DNA of 64,000 nt, taken from NCBI GenBank assembly GCA_951802195.1, contig OX637634.1, positions 310,001-374,000 on the forward strand, read 5' to 3'. The notes beneath the pieces are model-generated. The model saw nothing but the letters and a program-made list of their open reading frames with translations, made no database searches and was not told where the DNA came from. Source of the stretch: Tausonia pullulans. Lineage: Eukaryota > Basidiomycota > Tremellomycetes > Cystofilobasidiales > Mrakiaceae. Positions 1 through 11,265 of this stretch are shown piece by piece (position 1 is the first letter of the stretch; every line of letters starts with the position of its first letter). The position numbers and the translations under genes are program-made.

Positions 1-1547
1 TAAGTCGTCGTGTTCGGGAAGACGACCTGCTGGGTGGTCGAGGCACGCTTGCGAAGCGAGGAGGGGAAGATGGCATTGGCGAAGTAAGTGAGAGGGCCGG
101 TGAAGGACTGGACCGAGGCGACGGCGGCGAAGGAGCCTCCGGTGACGGCGGTGGTGCCGTTGCCAGCAGTGGTGCCGTTGCTAGCAGCGGTGGTAGAGTT
201 GCCACCGAGCGAGATCTTGCCGACATCGGTAGTCGCGTTCCCAGCGGTGGCCGAGATGGCGGTGACACAGTACTCGTTCGTCTTCTCATCCTTAGTGCAG
301 ACGACGTTCCTGAGGGGCTGGACGACGTAGAGAATGTCGTAGAGCTCGCGGATGGAGGACGAGTCGGACGAGAGTTCGTCCTGGCATGCCGAGTAGAAGC
401 TCGTGAGGTTGGACCGGATCGAGGTGTCGGAGCAGCCGCGGGCGCTGCAGAGCTTGCCGAGCGACGACGTCAGGGCCGCCTTGTCCGTTGACGTCGCGGC
501 CTGGTTGGTGAGCGTGAGGAGGGGTGTCACGCAGAGGGAGAGGGTTGAATCTTTGTCGAGCAACGTGAGGAACTCCTGGCACCCGGCCGAGGTCGTCGAG
601 GGAATAAGCGACGCGGCCGAGGACGACGAAGAGGCAGCCGGGGCGCTGGCCGAGCCAGAGGCAGAGGCAGAGACTGAGACTGAGCCGGACGAGGACTGGA
701 CGGGGGAGCAAGACGACGAAGATCAGCCACGGTTTCCTTCCTACGACATGACGACGCGGCGAGAGAGCAGAGAAGCAGGGCAGCTAGGTTTCGGCGGGGG
801 CAGACGGCGCAACACGTCCGTCGTCTTGCGCCGGCGAAAGAGCAGAACGGCGTCCACTCCCATGCCAGAGTGCAGGCTGCATGCTTCGGGACGGGACAGC
901 GGCCAAGAGAGTGCGGAGAGAGGGACTCTGGAGGGGGACACAGATGGCGCTGAGGCAGGCAGGCAGGCATCCATGGGCCACGGGAGTCGAGTCGACCCCT
1001 TGCCCGCCCTCCCCCCGTCTGCCCTCAGGTCGGGTCGGAGAGGGACCAGCTGGTGCTCCTCGGCCATCGTGGCAGCTACCTGGATGTGAGAAAAAAGAGG
1101 GAGAGGCAGAAGAGAAAGAAGGAGGAGGCGCCCTCGCTTCGCATCCAGGCTCCTCCCCCCCTCCCCGCTTGTTCCCCCGTACCTTCCTCACGTCTGCCCT
1201 CCCCCTTCCTTGCGTGATGGGTCCGTCAAGGAGCCCCGAGCCACTGCTGCCTGTACGAACCCATCACCACCACCGGCAGAAAGGGATGGCCGAGGAGCGA
1301 CCGAGGACCAGGAGCGCTTCCCTCTTCGCGTCGATCGCCCCTCTCTTGGCGCCCGCGCCTTCCCCTGTGCCCTTGCGGGGAGAAGGGGAGGGAGGGGCAA
1401 GCCTCTCTCTCTCTCTCGGCGCGCGGGCTCTTCATCTGCTCCTCGTCTTCGCTTGAGAAGCAGAAGTCAAGCAAGCTGTCTCACCTGGGCGTGGGCTCCA
1501 CCGATGGCGAGAGCAGCAGCGAGGAAGGCGGCCGGGGCGAAGTACAT
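1..1547 (-). CDS. Secreted Ser/Thr-rich cysteine-containing protein, 3' part outside the window
   Basis: Exon 1 (1485-1547) encodes a 21-residue signal peptide starting MYFAPAAFLAAA and ending AHAQ, followed by a GTGAGA donor. The next coding block runs in frame from about 695 down to base 1 without a stop. It starts with a Ser/Ala-rich stalk and continues into a domain with at least seven cysteines (GCQEFLTLL, LCVTPLLTLT, LCSARGC, FYSACQDEL, VVCTKDEK, EYCVTA), then an NGTT-rich segment with N-glycosylation sequons. The pattern resembles fungal secreted proteins of the DUF7729 type, which is a recollection and not a search result. The join implies a first intron of about 790 bp, far longer than most introns here, so a missed small exon is possible. 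It is probably a cell-wall or extracellular protein of unknown function. The gene is cut by the window edge. Confidence 0.6.
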
Positions 1548-2142
1548 TGTGGGGCGGCCGGGTCGACGGGGGGTGTGTTGATCGACGGGGAGGAGCGGGT
1601 GCTGTGAGGGCGGACGAGCGAGGCGGACGACGGTGGTTGGTAGGTGTAAAGACTGTGTGAAGGTGGGCTGGGTTCCTGCAAGGAGCGACTGGGAGGCGGA
1701 GGTCGGAAGAGAGGGGGGTGGGGGGCTGTTGACGAGTGACGGACGGGGGGAAGAAGGGCGAACCGAGGGCGGCACGGCGGCGCGGCCTGGCGTGACCCAC
1801 GACAAGCAGGCCTGCAGAGGGCGACGACGCGCAGCTCCATGGGTCGGGCCATCATCGACATCCGTGGGGTCCGGTCGTCGATGCACCGGGACTGGGGGTT
1901 CCTACGTGCGAGCGAGGAGGGCTTCCAGCTGCAGCTGGGCCGCGGCTGGCGGGTCCGTCGCCCGGCAGGGGCTCTCTCGGGCTGGGCCCAGACATCCTCC
2001 CTCAGATGGGCATCTCGCATGCGCATGCTCAAGGCACTCAGCAAGAACGGGGGCATGAGACCAGTTCCCAGAGCATCCAGAATATTGAAGTGTACATTGA
2101 GTCCTCCTCCCGCCATCTCCTTCATCCTCTCGCGTCCCAGCT
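1548..2142. other. Intergenic: promoter of the secreted protein and 3' side of LEA1
   Basis: No protein-like reading frame with plausible splice sites was found here. The pyrimidine-rich stretch on the minus strand upstream of 1547 is consistent with a 5' leader. LEA1 terminates just to the right. Confidence 0.5.
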
Positions 2143-3900
2143 CTACTCCACCGTCTTCGCAGCCGCCTTCCCCTTACCCGTCGATTCCTTCTCCGGGACA
2201 AACCCCTCCGCCAGCATCCTCTCCAGCGCCCTCACCTCCTCGACGGAGCCGGCGCGGGCGATCGCCTCCCGGATCTTCTGCTTCTCGTCTTCGCCCATCA
2301 GTCGGCCAGCCTTCTTCGTCACCTCTCCTGCCGATGATGCGGCAGGGGCAGCAACGACGGGCGAGGACTCGAGGATCGAAAGTGCCAGAGCCGTCGGTTG
2401 AGAGGCTGGCGGGGCGGTAAGGAAGAGGGACGTCGCGGTCGATCGCTCGGTATCCTTGATGCGGCGGAAGTCGAGGACATGGAGGTTGCCGGAGGCGACC
2501 TGATGGGGCGGAGGGAGGAGAGGGGAGGAGGGGTCAGTCAGACGCGGGGTTCGTGAAACGGAGACCGAGTCGAAGAAACGACAGAGAAAAGGTGGAGGGG
2601 GGAAATGAGGAAAGCCAAGGCGCGTCTCAAGAGCAGCATCGCAAACAATAACGGAACTCTCGAACCCGTCCCTTGTACTTCCCCTCGACTGCTTCTCCTC
2701 CGTCCCATGAAGCAAGAGTAGTCGAGAGTTGCGAGGCAGATGCATCGTCGCCTTCTTGACCTCCCAACACGGCAAGGCAGCGTTTCGGCGCGTCCAACAC
2801 TTCCGGCCAGCCCTCAACAACGAAGGTCAACCAAGCCAGTCCAGCCCGAGAACTCACCTTCCAGATACAGAACTCGCGGTAGTGCGGCTCCTCCCGTACG
2901 GCGTTCCCGCCAAGATTGAGATAGCGGAGGTTACGGCACTGCTCGAGCGGGAGAAGCGCGCCGAGGGAGGCTATGGAGTTTCCCGTGAGGGCTGGAGATG
3001 CAAACAACCGTTGATTAGACCCATTGGGTTAAGCTGTATGGAGAGGAGGAGGCGTACTGAGAGTGGTGAGATTTGGGACCTGAGAGAAGGGCAGAGAGGA
3101 AGGAGAGCGCTGGCGTCAGTTGAGAGAAGCGGTGAGTCAAGCGGACGGAGCAGGCAGGCGGCCACCCACAGAGATGGAGATGGAAGGCGAGATGGAGCTG
3201 ATAGAGTTGTTGGCGAGGATGATGGATCGCAGCCGGGTCGCTGTGCATGTAAGCGCAAAGCAGGAAGGGACGGACGGCGGAGCGCGTTCGCGTCAGGTCT
3301 CGTCTCTTACTCGCGCGCGCTGCTCGACAGACTGGAGACGCACAGAGGGGGAGATTCCCGACCGAAGTGATCGCGTTGTCGCTCATGTTGAGGCAGTCAT
3401 ACCCGCCTTGGAAGACACCGAGGTTCTCGATGGTCGCAATGCCCATGCCTATTCAAGCGCGAGCGGACGAAAGAGATGGTCGAGAGCGAAACAGCGGAAC
3501 AGTCCGTCGCACGAGCGAAGTCGATTAGAAAAGGACAAGGCAGGCAAGAGAGAAAGAGCACAGGGTCAAAGAGGAGGAAGAGCGAAGCATGATTAGCACA
3601 ACAAAAGGTTGGTTGGATGCACGCGATCCCAGGGACGCGCGCCAGGCAAGACGCGCGCCTGAACAAGAGGACGCACCTCTGAACTCAAGCTCTCGCTCCT
3701 TGAGAGGGTTCATGTGCGATCCGGCCTTGGAGACGAGCTGGTGACGTGGGGGGAACGAAGACGTGTAACACGAAGCAAACAGCAAGACGAGGGACGTCGG
3801 AAAAGAGACGGGGGAGGGAAGCGTGAGCTAAGAGTGTAGGCGAGGAGAAAGGAAGGCGGTGTGATTGTGTGCGACGGACCTCCGGAGTAAGCTTGACCAT
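2143..3900 (-). CDS. LEA1: U2 snRNP component A' (Lea1), leucine-rich repeat protein
   Basis: U2A'/Lea1 binds U2 snRNA together with U2B'' in the spliceosome. Seven exons: 3880-3900, 3677-3737, 3344-3448, 3170-3240, 3058-3079, 2858-2991 and 2143-2499, giving 256 aa. The spliced protein starts MVKLTPE and then shows the family landmarks in order: LKERELEFRG, GIATIENLGV, DCLNMSDNAI, LRSIILANNSI, LTLTGNSIASLGALLPLEQC, LRYLNLGGNAV, HYREFCIWK and VLDFRRIKDTER. These line up along human U2A', including the LRR cap leading to VLDF..VK..ER. The C-terminal tail ends KGKAAAKTVE. Exon 5 is only 22 bp. All junctions are GT-AG and all phases agree. The gene is divergent from the BUD21 homologue. Identification is firm. 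Confidence 0.93.
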
Positions 3901-4237
3901 GCTGAAAGGAACAAGGGGAGGGAGCAGAAGGGGGGGGATGGATGGGAGAGGTAGTCCGACGGCACGAGACGAGGGACGGTGACAGTTGGATGCGAGAGAG
4001 GGTCGACCGGCGGTCGAGGGAGGAACGCGCCGCGCGAACTTTTGTTATAATTTAGATTAGGTCGATCATTACTTTAACAGGGCTCCAATTGTAAGGAGAA
4101 GAATCTCGGACTGGTCCGTGCCCGCCTGCTGCTCGACTTTCTTGTCAACCCTCTCCCTCCTCTCTCTCGCCCAACCTCCACCAGCTCGACAACACCGGAC
4201 TCATACACGGACACCACACTCTCCCTCGCACTTCCCC
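3901..4237. promoter_or_regulatory. Shared divergent promoter region, LEA1 / UTP16
   Basis: A 337-bp gap separates two divergent start codons. It contains an AT-rich patch (TTTTGTTATAATTTAG, about 4038-4055) in otherwise GC-rich DNA. This is a plausible bidirectional core promoter, assigned by position only. Confidence 0.4.
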
Positions 4238-5286
4238 ATGGCCCGACCAAAGACCGCCCCACTCACGGCCGCCCCGGCTGGCACAAAGATCAAGTTCGAC
4301 TCCGTCCCAGACGAGGGCGACGACGACGACATCTCGGCTTCTGCGTCCGGATCCGGACTGGCTGCTGGCGGAGCGAGCGACGACAACGACGACGACCTGA
4401 TGAAATCGGATGACGAAGACGAGGAGGAGGCCACTGAGGAGGAGAGCGACGACGATGCCCCGCCAGAGGAGGAGTCGCTCGCGTCTGGGCGAAAGCTCGT
4501 CGAGGCTGCTGAGCAGGAGAGGGAGGAGTTTGTCAAGGCGTGCGTGTCCCTTCCTTTCCTAACGAAGAAGAGGCCGCATGAAGTCTCGTTTCGAACCAGC
4601 GCTGACCCGATACAATTCCTCGACACGCGCGCCTTCTCTTCGCCACCCTCAATGCAACTTCCGTCATTCGACTCAACAGCGAGAAGCTCGCTCGCCGGAC
4701 CGCCGCCAAGGCTCGTGCCTCTGTCGCCTCCAAAGGCAAGAAGAAGGCTGCCGCTGCGGACGTCGACATGCTTGCGTCCGCCACTTACCTCCCGGATGAC
4801 CTCTTCGCTGAGGCTGAGCGGGCGCGCGCCGAGCGCGTCGACCGCGAGGTGCGGGAGAAAGCGCTGGCCGAGGCGAGGGAGGCCGAGTTGAATAATCAGG
4901 AGAAGCGGAAGGGGGAGAGGCGGAGGAAGCCGAGTGCGATCAAGAAGGTTGGGTGAGTGCAGGCGCGCTGGCTGGTGTCAAGTCTCGATGGCTCAGGCTG
5001 ACCCCTTGCATCGATCTCTCGCCTCCGCAGCTCCACTCAAGTCCGTCTCCTTTCGTCGAGCTCGGCGCTCGCCCCGACGCCCGCGCCTGCACGGGTCCGC
5101 AAGTTCCTTCGCCGACAGCGCCAGGAGGGTGCGCCCCCCCCCTCGGACGCCCTCCGGGGCAAGATGGCCACCAAGACTTCGTTCCGGGGGGAAAAGGGCT
5201 GGTCGAGGAAGGAGGCGACGCTCGTCCGGAGTGCGGGCAAGATCGGTCCTGCTGTTGGGTTCGTAAGTGGTCGGCTGGAGCAGTAG
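4238..5286 (+). CDS. BUD21: U3 snoRNA-associated protein Utp16/Bud21
   Basis: Utp16/Bud21 is a nucleolar SSU-processome component needed for 18S rRNA processing. Three exons (4238-4539, 4680-4952, 5031-5286) give 276 aa. The acidic block ESDDDAPPEEESLASGRKLV matches the yeast Bud21 block containing SDDDDAPQEE...SGKSEV in composition and order. It is followed by a Lys/Arg-rich helix, then YLPDDLFAEA (yeast ELPEELLKN), a long charged helix ending KRKGERRRKPSAIKKVG, and STQVRLLSSS (yeast KFRVQLLSTT). The C-terminus is basic, including VRKFLRRQRQEG. Junction phases fit. The assignment rests on recalled similarity to the yeast protein along its whole length; no computed alignment was available. 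Confidence 0.83.
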
Positions 5287-5384
5287 AGGCGCGAGGTGGA
5301 GGGAGGATCACCCAGTCTAGAGAGATCCATGTATCGCTTTTTATATCTATTTTGAGGGCGGACAGACTCTTTTAAGGGTCACTC

Positions 5385-5413
5385 AAAAAAAAAAAAAAGA
5401 GAGAGAGAGAGAG
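5385..5413. repeat. A14 run followed by (GA)n microsatellite
   Basis: Fourteen A residues run directly into GA dinucleotides. The tract lies between the convergent ends of the BUD21 and LYR genes and is likely to vary in length. Confidence 0.9.
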
Positions 5414-5456
5414 CACGGAAAGACATGCATTAAGCAGCACCGCCCTCAGCCTCCTG

Positions 5457-6842
5457 CTAGTCCTTCCTCTTGGTCCCCTTCTTCTTCCCGCCCTCTGTTT
5501 TTACAAGCCAACGCCGATCCTCCTCGGTAGCTTCGTGGTAAAGCGCGGGTCCTTCCGTCGCATACGGCGAAAAGTCGATATGGACCCAGGTATGAGGGGG
5601 CTTGGTGGCGGAGAGGTCGAGTGTGACGATACAGACCGAGGCGAGGATGGAGCGGTAGACCGGGGCGAGATCCGGGTTGAAGGTGGCCTCGTCGGGGATG
5701 GCTTCGTCTGGTGGTGAGAGGGAAGAGAAGGGAGACTGAGAGTCGTCTGGAGGAGTGCGCGCTGGTTGTAGAGGTGGCGGTACGCTTAAGTCGAGATCTG
5801 CTATCGGCTGCCTCTTCGCCGGCAGCACTCTGAACGGCTGACCCTTCCCAGCGCCCCTCTCCAGCCTTTCCAACAATCGTTCCTGCTCGCCGCCTTCGTA
5901 CCTTGTCCAATCCACCCCGCAAGCCTTCATCCTCTTCACAAGGACCTCCTTTCCGCCGGCGCCCTCATCCAACCCAATGTACCGCACCACGAGCGGCGGG
6001 ACAAGCTTCAAAGTGATCTCGTCAAAGTGTCTCCATCTCCGCGAGGCGATCCTCCCCGGCTGGAGGAACGGTCGGCCGTAGAGCTCTTCGTTGTTTGGCA
6101 CGCCGTGCAGCGGGAAGTTAGGAGGCATCGCAAGCGTCGCTTCGCTCCGTGGTGTCGGGTTGAGTCGGCTCGAGCCGAGGAGATGGATGAGGAGAGGGGA
6201 GTACGTCGGAGGGGACGTTTCATCAGGGTGGCAAGGATCCAAGGGTTCTTGAGGGGGGAGTACGGCTGGGTCGAGTAATGGCGCTAGGAGTCGCTTGCGT
6301 TGAGCGCCGGGAATCGCGCCATAGGCTTGTCGGAGGGTCGTCGTGAGCTGGCCAATGTCGCCTGCTGCGGCTCTCTGTAGAGAGCGGAAGCCCTGGGGTT
6401 GCGGGCGGGTAGTCAGCAAGAGAGACAAGAACGGACGGCGCGTTCTAGATAAACATGCAGACAGGCAGGGACGCGCGCATTGCCGGTCTCGCTTTCGAAG
6501 AAAGCAACAACGTACCCGTCTGGCCAGGTCCAGTTCCGTCTCCAGGGCCTCGTCGTCCGCCTTGTGTTCTACCAACGCTCGGAACCGACCGCGCCAGTGG
6601 TTCCTCCAGTATGAGCTGATGAGGACGGCGCGTCAGTCCCATATGTCTGCTGTCTTCCACGTCTGTCGAGCAGAACGAGCGAGCGCGGCGACGAACGCTG
6701 CGTGCGGGTCCGGATGGCGAGCAGCGGCCTTGAGGATGTTCCGGTAGAGAACTGCGGGTGGGGCGACGCGGTCGATGTGCTTGAGGTGGTGTCGGAGGGG
6801 CGACGATGAAGACAGGGAGACAGCAGCGGCGGCGGACGGCAT
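5457..6842 (-). CDS. LYR-motif protein, Cup1-like (predicted mitochondrial)
   Basis: Three exons (6661-6842, 6516-6615, 5457-6392) give 405 aa. The N-terminus is Ser/Ala/His-rich (MPSAAAAVSLSSS...LRHHLKHIDR), compatible with a targeting sequence, and is followed by the LYR signature VLYRNILKAAARHPD. After a 45-bp intron with a GACTGAC branch site comes YWRNHWRGRFRALVEH, the conserved aromatic/Arg helix of the Complex-1-LYR fold. The remaining 300 residues include PPNFPLHGVPNNEE and a C-terminal basic tail GGKKKGTKRKD. LYR proteins act in mitochondria, typically as adaptors for Fe-S delivery or complex assembly. The long C-terminal region resembles fungal Cup1-type proteins rather than a short LYRM subunit. 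The exact partner is unknown. Confidence 0.72.
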
Positions 6843-7142
6843 GGCTGGCGGGAGAATGATGTCGCGCGCAAGAAGAAGCGCGTTTCCCTTGACGAATCAC
6901 GAGAGAGCTGCGAGGGGGACTGAAGAATTGGTCGGTGTTATTTTAGATGATGGTTGTGGTACTTGGAAGTGGTCTTGGCCCAGCTTCGGAGGTTCCGCCG
7001 ACGCCGCCGTAAGCCGCGCGGGCACCAGGTCGGTCGCCCCGCCAAGGCCTGCCTTTTTCCCTGGCGACTCCTCTCTCTCGTTGCTCTTCCAAACTCAACG
7101 GCCATCTTCCCCGCTTATCTCTAGAGGCCTCCCCCACCTTCC
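6843..7142. promoter_or_regulatory. Divergent promoter region, LYR gene / membrane protein
   Basis: A 300-bp gap separates two divergent start codons. No motif stands out apart from C/T-rich stretches just before the plus-strand ATG. Confidence 0.35.
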
Positions 7143-8812
7143 ATGTCCTCCCCAACAACAGCCTACCCGGCCTTCCCAACGGCGCCGACGGCCACGTTCC
7201 CGACCGCCGAATCGACGTCGCAGACGTCGAACAACTCGTCTTCGGGACCTAAGACGAATCTCTATCTATTTGTTGGTCCTCCCTGTGATCTTTTCCCGCT
7301 CGTCCCTGCCTCTGTCTCGCTATCTTTCCCGGTCCGCGCGTGTTGGAGTGGGTGTGTCAGCTACGCCGGTCGGTCGAATGAACGCGCGACTCCCATGGTT
7401 GAACCACATGGCGGCCGTTCCCTTGTCCTCCTGCGTGCATCGCATGGGCAGCCGTGGACGACTTGGCCCGTCGCACTCTGTGTAGCCGACTCTGCATTGT
7501 CCAGGAGGCTAGCGTCGCATGGAGCCATCCGTCGCCTGAAGGGGGTCAGAGAGGGAAGGAATGGGGTTCGCAACCCCGGGCCGATCGTCGGAGAGCAGGG
7601 CGGCGGCGTCTCTCCCCTCCTCCTACACGGCCTCTCTCTCCCTCGCGACCCCTTGTCCTCACGCTCTCCCCGCCCGAAGTGCCCCAGTGCGAGCCAGCAA
7701 CAGTCGAGGCCCGAGGTGTCCCTCTTGTGGCGCGCTGTCGTCGCCCGCCTCCAGGCGGGCGATGCGGGCCCACGGGCTCGTCCGACTGGCCTGGGGGCGC
7801 ACGCAGGCCTCGGGCTGACAAGCGTCGCCGGACATCTACTCCCACCCCGGCCTCACTCCTCCGAATGTGGGCAGTGCTGACGGTTCTCGTCCGTGTTCCT
7901 CGGGTCTTAGACATTCCTGGCGACGATCATGGTCCTTCTGGTGTGTTCTCGACCCATCCCTCCCCTCTGCCTCTGCTCGCCCTGGCTCACGTCGTCATCC
8001 TGCTTGGCCTGCTAGGCCGTCTCGCTCGCGATCGCCTCCCGGTCGTACCTTATTCGGCGACGCTACCGGCAGTACGTCTGGCTCACCACCCTTGTCCTAC
8101 TCCAACCCCCCGATTGACATCGCCCCACTTCCCTACCAGACGCGTCGAGGAAGCCATCCTCCGAGGCGAGACCCTGGACGGCATGGACACCTATCTCGGC
8201 CTTAACGGAGCCCGCCTAGGGCCCAGAGCGATGGCGGCGGCGACGCGGACTCACCGCGGCGCTGCGGGGAAGAAGCATCAGCCGTTGGGCAGGAGGCCCG
8301 ACATGTATGAGGTCCTGATGGGACCGGGGCCGAGGAGAGAGGCCGAGAAGATCCAGGGGTTGGCGGCGCTTGAGGTTTGTCGTCTTCTCTCGTCTGACTC
8401 TCTGGCGGGGTTGGTGCCTGACTTGAAAGGCTGATCTTCGTCTGTTTCCTTGACACAGCCGATAGCCCTGCAGCTCTTCCTCCCGCCAAGCTTCCAACAA
8501 TCAGCCCAATCCTTTGCGCAGACCACCCACAACCCCAATGCCCGCCTCCTCATGGCTCTTCCCCCTCCGCCAACGTTCCTTCCCTCCTTCCGTCGACGAC
8601 AGCCCTTCACCCCTCTTCCCCCTCCCCCTCCCGCTTCTGTCTCTCCAGCGAACCAGCTGCCCCCGTTGCCAGAGATCGAGCACGGCGCCGAGCTGGCGCT
8701 GAGCGTGCTCGTCAAGATGCCGATGCAGGAGGGGGCGTTGCCGGAGAGGGATGATGGCGAGGTCGAGGTGCCGGAGTGCGAGTTTGGGTGGATGAGAGTC
8801 TCGGTCGATTGA
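7143..8812 (+). CDS. Single-span fungal membrane protein of unknown function
   Basis: Five exons (7143-7271, 7911-7940, 8016-8071, 8140-8374, 8459-8812) give 267 aa. A Ser/Thr/Pro-rich N-terminal stretch of about 35 residues is followed by one transmembrane helix (LYLFTFLATIMVLLAVSLA), assembled from three exons, and then a basic stop-transfer segment RSYLIRRRYRQRVEEAI. The cytoplasmic part includes PDMYEVLMG, Pro-rich stretches and PECEFGWMRVSV near the end. Exon 2 is only 30 bp and supplies the middle of the helix. Intron 1 is 639 bp. An extracellular or lumenal Ser/Thr-rich N-terminus with a basic inner tail is the likely topology. I recall fungal proteins of this layout but no established function. 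Confidence 0.75.
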
Positions 8813-8868
8813 GTCTACGGCAGGTCCTCTTCCACTTCCTCTGTGTCTTCCTTTTGCCCCCCCCCCTC

Positions 8869-8871
<3 letters not shown>

Positions 8872-8907
<36 letters not shown>
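8872..8907. repeat. (CT)n microsatellite
   Basis: About 18 CT dinucleotides follow a C-rich tract, 60 bp after the stop codon of the membrane-protein gene. It probably lies in the 3' UTR. Confidence 0.9.
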
Positions 8908-8915
<8 letters not shown>

Positions 8916-9617
8916 GTGTCTTCCCAGACTGCCTGCCTCCCCCTGCTTGCCTCTTGCTTGCCCTGGACTTCCCCTACCTCCTCCCTCTGTACTGATCCGA
9001 CCCACCACTGTCTCCCTCCCGGTCCCTCTCTCATCCTCCGTTCTTTCTGTATCGTCATGTGAAACATTTTTTGGGACAACCTTGGACTGATGAGGCAGGA
9101 GAAGGAGCGGCCAGCGCGGGTGCAGTGGGTGGCGCAAGGATGGAGCACAATCCGCCTCACGCTCTGTCACCAAGCAGCCCTAGGCACGCGCGGGTCATGG
9201 TCCTACCTTAGGCTAGGTCGGCACCACCTGACGTGGCGTCGATACGGATGGCGATGACCCGAAGATAAGGTGAGGGAGACACGGAGACAGACAGGGAGGG
9301 AGACAGGCGGAAGAGCGATCGATCCGCCTCGATCCGCGCTCCAGGCGACGGCCGCCCTCGTCGTTCGTCCTCCGACGGCCACCTTCCTTACTTGATCGCC
9401 AGCATGCCTCGGCCCGCTCAGGGGCCAATCCCCCCTCCAGCGACTCTCTCCATCCTGAACAGTAAGATATCGTCAGCCACGCATGACTTTTAACACGTCG
9501 ATATATAACTCGAGACAACGATCATGAGGACTATGTCGCATCGAAGCTGTAGCTGGTGTTTCGACGCTACAATGCGTGAAACTCGGACGAACGCTATGCG
9601 ACCAAGGACACTTCTTC

Positions 9618-9632
9618 GGGGGGGGGGGGGGG
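9618..9632 (+). repeat. 15-base poly-G run
   Basis: Uninterrupted G15 in intergenic DNA. Such runs are prone to length error in sequencing. Confidence 0.85.
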
Positions 9633-10173
9633 TCAAAGTCGAGCTTTCGGAGGAGGACGAACAGTCGAAGGAGGTGAAAGCAAGTTGCAGCCTGAGTTTC
9701 GCACTCTCGATCTCAATCTTATCTATCGCCCTTTGCATGTGGCTACTCACCTGCCGTCTTCCTTAGCTTCGACCTTCCTCCAGGTCTCCCTTTCAGCTGC
9801 AGTGAGATATACCTTAAATGCATGCCTTTGCCCTTCTCTGTCTGACCACGGCAGGACTGGGGGGCGCTCGGCGCCCCGATCGCCCTACCCAGGCTCACTG
9901 CGCACACGAGACCCTTCAGGGTAATGGCCATGCAAAAAGAGGAGAGAGCGGCGCATATCGCAACGAAAGAAAGAAAAAAAAAGGGAGATCGAGCGAGACG
10001 ACGATGAAAGAGTGGTTTGATACAGTGATGGTAGAAGGCGGATGGGGTGGGGAGTAGAGAGAGAGCACGACGACACTGAGACAGAGGGCCCGACCAAATG
10101 AGAGAGAAAGGACAGAGAGAACCCCGGGGAAATACAAAGAGCTACGACGGCGAGGGTTTTAATCCTCCTCCTT

Positions 10174-11265
10174 TTACATGGGACCGGGAAGCAGCGAGAC
10201 AGCTCCGAGGGGTGTGTTCGGCACAAGCTCCCTCGATCGGATCTTTGCCATGACTGTCAAGAGGCCAAGTCTCGACTTTGAGTGAACGAGACGAGAATTC
10301 ATCAGGCCTTCCGCATGGAGACAAAGAGCAAGCATACCACGCACCTTCTCCAGACCCTTCGCGAACCGCGTCTCGCCAAACTCCTCGATCTTGCGCTTGA
10401 CGGCCTCGGGGGAGGCCTTGATGTTGGTCTTGATGCGGCCCTCGATGTCGTGTGTCGTGATGGAGCTCGCGAAGGGGTGCTGGGTAGAGGCAGGGGCAGG
10501 CATGATGGCGGCCGTCTGAACAAGGGTGACAGGAAAGAGAGAGCGACGCAGGTGACGGAACCAGCGAGCGGAGCGGCGGAAAGAGACAGGTGCGTTTCCC
10601 GTCAGTTGTGCATGCAAAACGTCAGAGCACAGAGAGAGAGCGCGTACCTCATTGATGAAGAGGAACTTGGCGTGGGTTATGTTCTTGGTCGTCGATCGGA
10701 GCTGCGTGAAGGGAGGATACGGGTTGCACTAAGGAGCCCAAGGGCGAACGAACATAGCCAGTCGAAGGTCGCGTGAGCAAGGCGCGCGCATCGAGGGACA
10801 CCTCATTCGCGGTATCTCGTCCAGACGTCTCAGATCGACCGAGCACTCACCCAGCTGTCCTCAACGACGTATGTGACGAGGCCACCCCATCCTCCGACGA
10901 TAGCCTGCGCCCAGACGGGGAGACTGCCGGACTTGAGGATGAGCCGCCTCGTGTGCAGTGTACCCTCGGGGGTGAGCGACCGGGAGAGGACGTCGCACGA
11001 GATGATGTGCTTCGCGTAGGGGTTCCTGGAGTGGCGGGAGCGCTTCAGGCGAATTCCAGACAAGCACACTGTATGAGAGCGGGAGGAGAAGTGGAGGGGA
11101 CAAACGGATAGCGGGAGAACCAGGCGAGGGCGACGGTCGGGAAAGGCTCGGAACTTTCGGTTCGGAAGGAGGAAGGCAGGCAGGCGTGAGCCAACAAAAG
11201 CCGGCGAGGCAGAAGCAGGAAGAGGAGACGACTGACTACTCGGTCGTCTTTTTGAACAGTCGCAT
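10174..11265 (-). CDS. PRELI/MSF1 (Ups family) mitochondrial lipid-transfer protein
   Basis: Ups/PRELI proteins move phosphatidic acid or phosphatidylserine across the mitochondrial intermembrane space. Six exons (11240-11265, 11106-11153, 10851-11025, 10648-10701, 10345-10515, 10174-10242) give 180 aa, the usual family length. The core reads SEPFPTVALAWFSRYPNPYA, KHIISCDVLSRSL, GTLHTRRLILKSG, YVVEDSW and TTKNITHAKFLFINE, then TTHDIEGRIKTNIKASPEAV and a C-terminal amphipathic helix. Together these cover the whole PRELI domain, which makes up nearly the entire protein. The last acceptor is weak: I used an AAAG acceptor at 10243, giving IRSRELVPNTPLGAVSL at the end, and an ACAG nearby would change the last 20 residues. 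Which Ups paralogue this is cannot be decided by eye. Confidence 0.9.

Larger units (their letters stand above)
8813..10173. other. Intergenic region, 1.36 kb
   Basis: Convergent gene ends flank this stretch. It holds a (CT)n tract, a 15-base G run and AT-richer DNA around 9450-9800. The reading frames present have no recognisable protein signature and no supporting splice pattern. I see no gene. Confidence 0.5.

Noticed and set aside
1481-2125. 214-aa minus-strand frame and overlapping frames upstream of the secreted protein
   Set aside because: Ser/Pro/Arg-rich overlapping frames in several phases. The signal-peptide exon at 1485-1547 is the only supported coding piece there.
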